DNA of 64,000 nt, taken from Streptomyces roseirectus (lineage in GTDB: Bacteria > Actinomycetota > Actinomycetes > Streptomycetales > Streptomycetaceae). The notes beneath the pieces are model-generated. The model had not been told where the DNA came from. It ran no database searches and saw only the letters and a list, made by a program, of their open reading frames with translations. Where the stretch lies: positions 6,284,001 through 6,348,000 of the forward strand of contig NZ_CP060828.1 of assembly GCF_014489635.1 (NCBI RefSeq). Reading direction: 5' to 3'. A program made the position numbers and the translations under genes. This document shows positions 57,049 through 64,000 of this stretch, piece by piece (position 1 is the first letter of the stretch; every line of letters starts with the position of its first letter).

Positions 57049-57120
57049 GCGGGCGGGCGGACCCTTCCGGCCGCGTTAGGCTGGGAGGCCACCCATATCA
57101 GCTCACGAAAGTTCGCCGCG

Positions 57121-59049
57121 ATGTCTGTCGAGTCGGTGTTCCCGCAGCTCGAAGCCCTGCTCCCGCATGTGCAGAAGCCGATCCAGTACGTGGGCGGCGA
57201 GCTGAACTCCACCGTCAAGCCCTGGGACGAGTGCGACGTCCACTGGGCCCTGATGTACCCGGACGCCTACGAGGTCGGGCTGCCCAACCAGGGCGTCATG
57301 ATCCTCTACGAGGTGCTGAACGAGCGGGACGGCGTCCTCGCCGAGCGCACGTACAGCGTGTGGCCGGACCTGGAGGCGCTGATGCGGGAGCACGGCGTCC
57401 CGCAGTTCACGGTGGACTCGCACCGCCCGGTGAAGGCGTTCGACGTGTTCGGGCTGTCCTTCTCCACCGAGCTCGGCTACACCAACATGCTCACGGCCCT
57501 CGACCTCGCGGGCATCCCGCTGGAGGCGAAGGACCGCGGCCTCGACGACCCGATCGTCCTCGCGGGCGGCCACGCCGCGTTCAACCCCGAGCCGATCGCC
57601 GACTTCATCGACGCGGCGGTCATCGGGGACGGCGAGCAGGCCGTCCTCGACATCACGGACATCGTCCGCCAGTGGAAGGCGGAGGGACGCCCCGGCGGCC
57701 GCGAGGAGGTGCTGTTCCGCCTCTCGAAGACCGGCAACGTCTACATCCCCCGGTTCTACGACGTCGAGTACCTGGCGGACGGCCGGATCGCCCGCGTCGT
57801 CCCCAACCGCAGCGGCGTCCCGTGGCGGGTCTCGAAGCACACCGTCATGGACCTCGACGAGTGGCCCTACCCGAAGCAGCCGCTCGTGCCGCTCGCGGAG
57901 ACGGTCCACGAGCGGATGTCCGTCGAGATCTTCCGGGGCTGCACGCGCGGCTGCCGGTTCTGCCAGGCCGGGATGATCACGCGGCCCGTGCGGGAGCGGT
58001 CGATCACCGGGATCGGCGAGATGGTCGACAAGGGCCTCAAGGCGACCGGCTTCGAGGAGGTCGGCCTGCTGTCCCTGTCCTCCGCCGACCACAGCGAGAT
58101 CGGCGAGATCGCCAAGGGCCTCGCCGACCGCTACACCGAGGACAAGATCGGCCTCTCCCTGCCGTCCACCCGTGTGGACGCCTTCAACGTCGACCTCGCC
58201 AACGAGCTGACCCGCAACGGCCGCCGCTCCGGCCTCACCTTCGCCCCCGAGGGCGGGTCCGAGCGCATGCGCAAGGTCATCAACAAGATGGTCTCCGAGG
58301 ACGACCTCATCCGTACCGTCGCCACCGCGTACGGCAACGGCTGGCGCCAGGTCAAGCTGTACTTCATGTGCGGCCTGCCGACCGAGACCGACGAGGACGT
58401 CCTCCAGATCGCCGACATGGCCGCGAACGTCATCGCCAAGGGCCGTCAGGTCTCCGGCGCGAACGACATCCGCTGCACCGTCTCCATCGGCGGCTTCGTC
58501 CCCAAGCCCCACACCCCCTTCCAGTGGGCGCCCCAGCTCTCCGCCGAGGAGACCGACGCCCGCCTCGAAAAGCTCCGCGACAAGATCCGCGGCGACAAGA
58601 AGTACGGCCGCTCCATCGGCTTCCGCTACCACGACGGCAAGCCCGGCATCGTCGAGGGCCTGCTGTCGCGCGGCGACCGCCGCGTGGGCGCCGTCATCCG
58701 CGCCGTCTACGAGGACGGCGGCCGCTTCGACGGCTGGCGCGAGCACTTCTCCTACGACCGCTGGATGGCCTGCGCCGCCAAGTCCCTCGCCGAGTTCGAC
58801 CTCGACGTCGACTGGTACACCACCCGCGAGCGCACCTACGAGGAAGTCCTCCCCTGGGACCACCTCGACTCCGGCCTCGACAAGGACTGGCTCTGGGAGG
58901 ACTGGCAGGACGCCCTCGACGAGACCGAGGTCGACGACTGCCGGTGGACGCCGTGCTTCGACTGCGGGGTGTGCCCGGCGATGGACACGCACATCCAAGT
59001 CGGGCCTACGGGCAAGAAGTTGCTGCCGCTGAGCGTCGTCAACAAGTAA
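57121..59049 (+). CDS. B12-binding-like radical SAM protein, TIGR03960 family
   Basis: 642 residues. The N-terminal region (about 20-210) resembles a cobalamin-binding Rossmann domain (HWALMYPDAYEVGLPNQGVM). The radical SAM cluster Cys are C274, C278 and C281 in CTRGCRFCQAG. A C-terminal region has further Cys (WTPCFDCGVCPAM). In many bacteria it is fused or adjacent to TIGR03936; here its partner is at 62367-63176, separated by two genes. The substrate is not established. A TAGGCT -10-like element lies at 57077-57082. Confidence 0.92.
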   Translation: MSVESVFPQLEALLPHVQKPIQYVGGELNSTVKPWDECDVHWALMYPDAYEVGLPNQGVMILYEVLNERDGVLAERTYSVWPDLEALMREHGVPQFTVDSHRPVKAFDVFGLSFSTELGYTNMLTALDLAGIPLEAKDRGLDDPIVLAGGHAAFNPEPIADFIDAAVIGDGEQAVLDITDIVRQWKAEGRPGGREEVLFRLSKTGNVYIPRFYDVEYLADGRIARVVPNRSGVPWRVSKHTVMDLDEWPYPKQPLVPLAETVHERMSVEIFRGCTRGCRFCQAGMITRPVRERSITGIGEMVDKGLKATGFEEVGLLSLSSADHSEIGEIAKGLADRYTEDKIGLSLPSTRVDAFNVDLANELTRNGRRSGLTFAPEGGSERMRKVINKMVSEDDLIRTVATAYGNGWRQVKLYFMCGLPTETDEDVLQIADMAANVIAKGRQVSGANDIRCTVSIGGFVPKPHTPFQWAPQLSAEETDARLEKLRDKIRGDKKYGRSIGFRYHDGKPGIVEGLLSRGDRRVGAVIRAVYEDGGRFDGWREHFSYDRWMACAAKSLAEFDLDVDWYTTRERTYEEVLPWDHLDSGLDKDWLWEDWQDALDETEVDDCRWTPCFDCGVCPAMDTHIQVGPTGKKLLPLSVVNK

Positions 59050-59159
59050 GAAGCACCCATGAACGGGCCCTTCCCTCCGGGGGAGGGCCCGTGGCCGTTC
59101 CGAGCAGGGGTGATCGCTGGATAGAGTCGGTCAGGCACAGTGGGGAGGGGCGCGGTCCG

Positions 59160-61175
59160 ATGAGTCGTCGCAGGTCCGGAGCGGTCGGTGTCTGGGCCGA
59201 GATGCAGCGTCAGCAGCAGCGGCAGGCGCAGGCCGCCGCCCGGCAGGCCAGGGAGCGGGAGCGGCAGGAGCGCGCCTATCAGCGGCAGGCCGCGCAGGAC
59301 CACAAGGCGTACCGGCAGGCGGAGGCCGCGCGGCGGACCGCCGAGCTGGAGGCGCGGGTGGCCGCGTTGCAGGGGCTGCTGGCGACCGGGTGCCGTGCGG
59401 CGGGGTTCCGTCCGGACACGCTGCTGCGCACCGAGCAGGTGCCGCCCTTCGACCCCGGCGCGCTGGCCCAGCCGGTGCTGATGCCGGATCCGAGCCAGTT
59501 CCCGGCGCACGGCGGGTGGACCGCCAACGGGCGTGCGCAGGCGCAGGCCGAGGCCCGCGCCCGCTTCGAGCAGGCGTGGTACGCGGCCCAGGCCGCCGAG
59601 GCGCGGCGCCAGGAGCAACTTGCCGTCCAGCGGCGGCAGTACGAGCAGTGGGCCGAGGGCCTGCGGACCGAGGTGCGCCGCCACAACGCCGGCGTCACCG
59701 AAGCGGCCCGGGGCCTGGAGCGGGGCGAACCGGACGCCGTCGTCGAGTACTTCACCGCCGCGCTGTACGCCTCCCCGTCCTGGCCGGAGGAGTTCCCCCG
59801 GCAGCTCTCCGCCGCCTACGACCAGTCGGCACGCCAGCTCGTCCTGGACTGGGAACTCCCCGGCTACGGCGTCGTCCCCGAGGCGAAGGCGGTGCGGTGG
59901 TCGCCGGGCGAGGACCAGTTCCGGGAGACCGCGCGCCCCGTGACCCAGCGCCGGGCGCTGTACCGGGAGACGGTGGCGCAGTCCGCGCTGCTCGTCCTGC
60001 ACGAGCTGTACGCCGCCGACGCCGCCGGCGTGCTGGATTCCGTGGTGTTCAACGGCTTCGTCGACGGACCCGACCCCGCGACCGGCCTGCGCGCCCAGCA
60101 CGTCCTGGTCACCGCCTTGGCCCGGCGTTCCTCCTTCACGTCCCTGAACCTCGCGCAGGTCGACGCGGTCAGCTGCCTCACGGACGGGCTGCGCGGCCGG
60201 CTCTCCGCCAAGCCGGACCAGTTGACCGCCGTCCGCCCGGACCGCCGTCCCCAGGACGTCGGCAACCGCGTGGTCACCCACCAGGACGACGAGCCCGACC
60301 TGTACGCCATGGACCCGCTCGCCTTCGAAGACCTCGTCGCGCAGTTGTTCCGGGCGATGGGGATGGAGGCGGTGACGACACAGCGCTCGGGCGACGGCGG
60401 GGTGGACGTCGACGCGACCGACCCGGCGCCGATCCGGGGCGGGGCCATAGTCGTGCAGGTGAAGCGGTACCGGAACACGGTGTCGCCCACGGCCGTCCGG
60501 GACCTCTACGGCACGGTGCTCGACCGGGGCGCCAACAAGGGCGTCCTGGTCACGACGTCGTCCTTCGGACCCGGCTCGCGCGACTTCGCCACCGGCAAGC
60601 CCCTGGAGCTGATCTCAGGACCCGAACTCGTCGACCTCCTGCACCGGCACGGCCTGCGGGGCCGGTTGGGCGAGGGCACCCCATCGGACGACGGGCACAA
60701 CGTCCTCGGCATGTCCTGGTCCGGCACGGTCGCGCTCGACGTGTGCGCGCTGGTCTGCCGGGGCGGCCGGGTCTTGGACGACGACCACTTCGTCTTCTAC
60801 AACAACCCGGCGACCCCGGACGGTTCGGTACGCGCCCTGCCACCCACCGCCCCCGACCGGGCCTCCCTCCGCGTCGCCTTCGACGCGCTCCCCGCGACCG
60901 CCGACCGCCTCGTCCTCGTCGCCGCCGTCGACCCCGAGACCGACCCCCACGCCGACCTCTCCGGCTTCACCGACGCCCGCATCCGCCTCCTCGACGCCCG
61001 CGCCACCGAACTCGGCGTCCTGGAGGTCTCCGACGGCCGCCCCACCGAAACCGCCCTGGTCCTCGGCTCCTTCCGCCGCCGCGACACCGGCGACTGGGAC
61101 TTCGTCCTGGGCGGAAAGGGCTACCGGGGCGGACTGGAGGAACTGGTCCGCGACTTCGGTCTGGACGTGGAGTAG
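59160..61175 (+). CDS. Mrr-type restriction endonuclease fused to a TerD domain
   Basis: 671 residues. Residues 1-75 and 125-175 are Gln/Ala/Arg-rich coiled coils. An uncharacterised middle (about 185-370) follows. The Mrr-like PD-(D/E)XK nuclease spans about 383-495: Glu390 in FEDLVAQLF, Asp416 in GDGGVDVDA, Gln433-x-Lys435 in VVQVKRY, all catalytic positions kept. A TerD-like domain spans about 514-671 (LGMSWSGTVALDVCAL, DDDHFVFYNNP, and acidic DPETDPHADLSGF near 591-603). Such fusions have been described in computational surveys of ter stress systems. ATG 59160 is set by GGGGAGGGG. Likely role is defence or stress-induced DNA cleavage; inference only. Confidence 0.88.
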   Translation: MSRRRSGAVGVWAEMQRQQQRQAQAAARQARERERQERAYQRQAAQDHKAYRQAEAARRTAELEARVAALQGLLATGCRAAGFRPDTLLRTEQVPPFDPGALAQPVLMPDPSQFPAHGGWTANGRAQAQAEARARFEQAWYAAQAAEARRQEQLAVQRRQYEQWAEGLRTEVRRHNAGVTEAARGLERGEPDAVVEYFTAALYASPSWPEEFPRQLSAAYDQSARQLVLDWELPGYGVVPEAKAVRWSPGEDQFRETARPVTQRRALYRETVAQSALLVLHELYAADAAGVLDSVVFNGFVDGPDPATGLRAQHVLVTALARRSSFTSLNLAQVDAVSCLTDGLRGRLSAKPDQLTAVRPDRRPQDVGNRVVTHQDDEPDLYAMDPLAFEDLVAQLFRAMGMEAVTTQRSGDGGVDVDATDPAPIRGGAIVVQVKRYRNTVSPTAVRDLYGTVLDRGANKGVLVTTSSFGPGSRDFATGKPLELISGPELVDLLHRHGLRGRLGEGTPSDDGHNVLGMSWSGTVALDVCALVCRGGRVLDDDHFVFYNNPATPDGSVRALPPTAPDRASLRVAFDALPATADRLVLVAAVDPETDPHADLSGFTDARIRLLDARATELGVLEVSDGRPTETALVLGSFRRRDTGDWDFVLGGKGYRGGLEELVRDFGLDVE

Positions 61176-61262
61176 CCGGGGTCGAGCGGTTGTTGCCGGT
61201 TCGATACCGAGCACTGGGGGTTTGGGCGCATCCCTGCCGGTAGGCGTAGCGTCTATGCCGTT

Positions 61263-62360
61263 ATGGACCTGGAGAAGCGCGGACAGTCGCAGGGGGCTCG
61301 GCGGGATGCCGAGGGGTGTCTTGTGGTCGCGATCCGGATTCCGGTGCGGATCGTGGTACTGGTGCTGGTCGTGCCCGTGAGGGTGGTGTGGGACGGGCTC
61401 GTCGTGGTGGGGCGGGTGGTGCGGGATTCCGTGCTGCGGCCTGTGGGGCGGGGGTTGCTGTGGGTCGCGAAGGCCGTGTTCGTGTGGCCGGTGGTGGGGG
61501 TCTGGCGGTATGTCGTCGTGCCGGTGGGGGCGGGGCTCGGGTGGCTCGGGCGGGTGCTCGTCGTCGAGCCCGTTCTGTGGGTCCACCGGAATGTGCTGGT
61601 GCCGCTCGGGCGGGGCGTGGTGTGGGTGGTCGCGCCGGTCGGGCGCGGGGTGATGTGGGTGCTGCGCGGGATCGGTACGGGGATCGCCGCGCTCGGCGCC
61701 GGGGGCGCCTGGCTGACGCGGTGTCTGGTGGTCGCGCCCGCGCGCTGGTTGTACGCGTGGGTGCTCGCGCCGGTCGGGCGGGGGATCGGGTGGTGTGCCC
61801 GAGGGGTGTGGCGGGGGGCCGTGTTCGTCGCCGGCGGCCTGTGGCGTGGAGTCGTCCTGCTGGGTACGGGTGTGTGGCTCGCCCTCTACTGGACCGTCCG
61901 CGTGCTGCTCGTCCTGCCGGCCGTCGCGCTGTGGCGGTGGGTCCTCGCGCCGGTGGCGCGGGTGCTCGGGGTGGTCGCGCGGGAGGTGGGGGACGCGCTC
62001 GGGCACGCCTGGCGGATCGCCGGGTGGATCTCGCTCGCCGTGTGGCGGTTCCTGGTCGGGGTGTTCCGGTGGGTGTTCGTCGAGCCCGTCCGGTGGGTCT
62101 ACCGGACGGTGCTGACCCCCGTCGGTCACGTCGTGCGGGACGCCGTCCTGCGGCCCGCCGCCGAGGCCGCGCGGAGTGTGGGGAGGGTCACCCGGCAGGT
62201 CCTCGGCGCCGCGCGCGAGACGGTACGGCAGACGCGGGCCGATCTGCGGCGGGCGCTGTTCGGGGGGCCACGGGAGAGGGAAGCGGTGGCTCGGCGGGAA
62301 CCCGGGAGCGGCGAGGGACGTACTCTTGGTAGAAGTACGACCGCTCTCACTAAGGAATGA
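61263..62360 (+). CDS. Trp-rich internally repetitive membrane protein
   Basis: 365 residues. Residues 20-300 are a run of hydrophobic segments of about 27 or 56 residues with a recurring pattern: xPVGRGxxW, hydrophobic stretch, VxPxRWxYxxVL. Examples are LRPVGRGLLW, VPVGAGLGW, APVGRGIGW, APARWLYAWVL and EPVRWVYRTVL. About 25 Trp residues are regularly spaced, with Arg at segment edges. The C-terminus (about 305-365) is basic and amphipathic. No ribosome site is obvious. The stop precedes a possible CTG start of the next gene by zero bases. I do not recognise a family; function unknown. Confidence 0.75.
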   Translation: MDLEKRGQSQGARRDAEGCLVVAIRIPVRIVVLVLVVPVRVVWDGLVVVGRVVRDSVLRPVGRGLLWVAKAVFVWPVVGVWRYVVVPVGAGLGWLGRVLVVEPVLWVHRNVLVPLGRGVVWVVAPVGRGVMWVLRGIGTGIAALGAGGAWLTRCLVVAPARWLYAWVLAPVGRGIGWCARGVWRGAVFVAGGLWRGVVLLGTGVWLALYWTVRVLLVLPAVALWRWVLAPVARVLGVVAREVGDALGHAWRIAGWISLAVWRFLVGVFRWVFVEPVRWVYRTVLTPVGHVVRDAVLRPAAEAARSVGRVTRQVLGAARETVRQTRADLRRALFGGPREREAVARREPGSGEGRTLGRSTTALTKE

Positions 62361-62366
62361 CTGAAA

Positions 62367-63176
62367 CTGGCGAAGCGACAGCCCGAAGGCCCGCCGCCCG
62401 CTCCCGCGGTGCAGCGCATCCGACTGCGTTACACCAAGCGCGGCCGCCTCCGGTTCACCAGCCACCGTGACTTCCAGCGCGCCTTCGAGCGGGCGCTGCG
62501 CCGCGCCGAGGTGCCCATGGCGTACTCGGCGGGGTTCACCCCGCACCCGAAGGTGTCGTACGCCAATGCCGCCCCCACCGGCACGGGCAGCGAGGCGGAG
62601 TACCTGGAGATCGCGCTGACGGCGCGGCGGGACCCGCAGACCCTGCGGGAACTGCTCGACGAGTCGCTGCCGGACGGCCTCGACATCGTCGACGCCGTCG
62701 AGGCCCGGACCTCGGGCCTGGCCGACCGGCTCACCGCGTCCGTGTGGGAGCTGCGGCTGGACGGCGTGGACCCGGCGGACGCCGGGAAAGCGGTGGACGC
62801 GTTCAACGCGGCCGAGCTCGTCGAGGTCCAGCGGACCACCAAGAACGGCCTCAGGAATTTCGACGCCCGCGCCGCTGTCGTACACCTTGAAACAACACAG
62901 AGTGAAACGGCTGATAGGCCGACCGACCAGCCCTGTGCGATACTGCGGCTGGTTGTTCGGCACGTGACGCCTGCCGTTCGACCCGACGACGTCCTGTCCG
63001 GTCTCCGCGCCGTGGCCGACCTGGCGCCGCCGGTCCCCGCAGCGGTGACCAGGCTGGCGCAGGGGCTGCTCGATGAAGAGACCGGCACGGTGACCGACCC
63101 GCTCGCGCCCGACCGCGAGGCATCGGAGGCCGGCTCCACAGCCGCACCGACCGCCGCCGCGAAGGCGCCGGTGTAG
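62367..63176 (+). CDS. TIGR03936 family protein (DUF2344), radical SAM partner
   Basis: About 269 residues. Signatures: QRIRLRYTKRGRLRFTSHRD then FQRAFERALRRAEVPMAYS and FTPHPKVSYA. It is the C-terminal module of longer TIGR03960-TIGR03936 proteins and works with the radical SAM gene at 57121. The safe GTG start is 62409, but in-frame sequence upstream (LAKRQPEGPPPAPAVQRIRL) looks native, which implies a CTG start at 62367 or 62361, with AAGGA at 62352. RNase E/G follows. Confidence 0.82.
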   Translation: MAKRQPEGPPPAPAVQRIRLRYTKRGRLRFTSHRDFQRAFERALRRAEVPMAYSAGFTPHPKVSYANAAPTGTGSEAEYLEIALTARRDPQTLRELLDESLPDGLDIVDAVEARTSGLADRLTASVWELRLDGVDPADAGKAVDAFNAAELVEVQRTTKNGLRNFDARAAVVHLETTQSETADRPTDQPCAILRLVVRHVTPAVRPDDVLSGLRAVADLAPPVPAAVTRLAQGLLDEETGTVTDPLAPDREASEAGSTAAPTAAAKAPV

Positions 63177-63451
63177 GGAAGGTCCCGCGAAGGACGGACG
63201 TCGTAGCGCCGCCCTCGTACTCGGGAGCCACCTGGGTCGGGCAGCGCACCGACCACAAGACTTTCGCCAGGCCGTACGCAACACGGCGTACGGAACCGGC
63301 GAGACAGGACACGGAAAGCTCCCGTGCGGCGCCCGCGCCCCGGCGGCGGTGAACGCGACTCGCGTACCCGCGGACGTCAGCGGCGATCGGCCCTCATGGC
63401 TGACGCCGGACCAGGCGCGGCGCCCGGGAGCCTGACGGGAGAAACGCCCGC

Positions 63452-64000
63452 ATGCTCGAATCGACCGACCCCATCGAGGGTTCCGAACAGAACAACACCC
63501 CCAGCGACACCCTGCCGCCGCGTCGTCGGCGCCGTGCCGCGTCCCGCCCGGCGGGCCCGCCCACCGGCGCGGAGGGGGCCGCCCCGGCCATACAGGCCGA
63601 AGCCGAGACCGTCGTGGCCACGCCCGCGACGGAGACCGCCGCTGCTGCCGCTTCCGAGGAGCAGCCGGCCGAGGCCGCTCCCCGCGCCCGCCGCCGGGTC
63701 ACCCGCAAGGCGTCCGCGCCGGCCGGTGCCCCGAAGGCCGCCGAGGAGGCCGTGACGGCCACCGAGCCCACCGCTGAGCCCACCGCGCCCGTCGCGGTCG
63801 AGCCCGCTGTCGCAGAGGACGCTGAGACCCCCGCCCCGCGCACCCGGCGCCGGGCGACCCGCAAGGCGTCCGCGCCCGCCGGCGCCCCCAAGGCCGCCGG
63901 CGCCCCCAAGGCCGCCGACGTCACCGAGGCCCCCGCGCCTGTCGAGCCGCCCGTCGAGGTCCCCGCGCCCGCCGCCGTCGTCGAGGCGCCGGTCGTCGAG
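63452..64000 (+). CDS. rne: Ribonuclease E/G, N-terminal extension, 3' end outside window
   Basis: 183 codons are visible and the frame is open to the right edge. The sequence MLESTDPIEGSEQNNTPSDT opens a long Ala/Pro/Glu-rich, basic-patched disordered region with two near-identical modules (RRRVTRKASAPAGAPKAA near 88 and RRRATRKASAPAGAPKAA near 142). No S1 or catalytic domain is inside the window. Identification rests on the typical Streptomyces RNase E/G N-terminus and on position after TIGR03936, as in S. coelicolor by memory. ACGGGAG lies upstream of the ATG. Confidence 0.75.
   Translation, partial: MLESTDPIEGSEQNNTPSDTLPPRRRRRAASRPAGPPTGAEGAAPAIQAEAETVVATPATETAAAAASEEQPAEAAPRARRRVTRKASAPAGAPKAAEEAVTATEPTAEPTAPVAVEPAVAEDAETPAPRTRRRATRKASAPAGAPKAAGAPKAADVTEAPAPVEPPVEVPAPAAVVEAPVVE

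Noticed and set aside
57015..59159. Upstream extension of the Mrr-TerD frame
   Set aside because: The frame is open only as a shadow of the radical SAM gene; the ATG at 59160 has a strong ribosome site and begins the recognisable protein.

Overview
The window is high-GC actinobacterial chromosome and almost certainly from a Streptomyces. Evidence: GC-rich third codon positions, frequent GTG starts, GGAGG-type ribosome sites, a DUF397/XRE/ATP-binding regulator set, a DUF574-type methyltransferase, dispersed repeats of the kind common between Streptomyces genes, and a gene order (pepN, asd, S8 protease, pepN paralog, sodF, rpiB, nei, tig, clpP1, clpP2, clpX, valS, folC, ndk, mreBCD, pbp2, rodA, rne) that I recall from the S. 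coelicolor chromosome. It is core-genome territory with small accessory insertions. I see no transposase, integrase, CRISPR array, rRNA gene or origin.

Layout. 1-10554: the tail of a conserved protein, aminopeptidase N, a divergent LysR/MFS pair, asd with a duplicated 3' end, an ECF sigma factor with a membrane partner, small secreted and hypothetical proteins, and a TrmB/LuxR-type regulator. 10555-16252: a repeat- and G-tract-rich gap, a large secreted S8 protease, a NUDIX hydrolase and a secreted serine hydrolase. 16354-20431: a glycosyltransferase, the DUF397/XRE pair with a divergent HATPase protein, and a DUF559-like protein interrupted by a repeat. 20659-35751: a second aminopeptidase N, a DsbA/mycothiol-nitroreductase homolog, a DUF574 methyltransferase, Nur-controlled sodF, two APC permeases, BioY, an LPXTG protein, a membrane Ser/Thr kinase, rpiB, an Nei-type glycosylase, a SpoIIE-type phosphatase and a small membrane protein.

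35840-45623: tRNA-Gly, tRNA-Pro, then protein quality control (tig, clpP1, clpP2, clpX) and valS. A ClgR-type operator sits upstream of clpP1. About 1 kb of tandemly repeated, apparently non-coding DNA separates clpP1 from clpP2. 45680-55232: a small secreted protein, folC with a DUF4233 protein, ndk, then the lateral-wall cluster mreB-mreC-mreD-pbp2-rodA. 55342-64000: a CYTH-CHAD protein, a TIGR03960 radical SAM protein, a restriction-endonuclase/TerD fusion, a Trp-rich repetitive membrane protein, the TIGR03936 partner and the start of RNase E/G, which runs off the right edge.

The items most worth a second look are the repeat expansion inside the clpP operon, the Mrr-TerD fusion beside an internally repetitive membrane protein between two functionally linked tRNA-modification-like genes, and intergenic repeat elements that have become coding sequence in two proteins (PBP2 and the DUF559-like protein).
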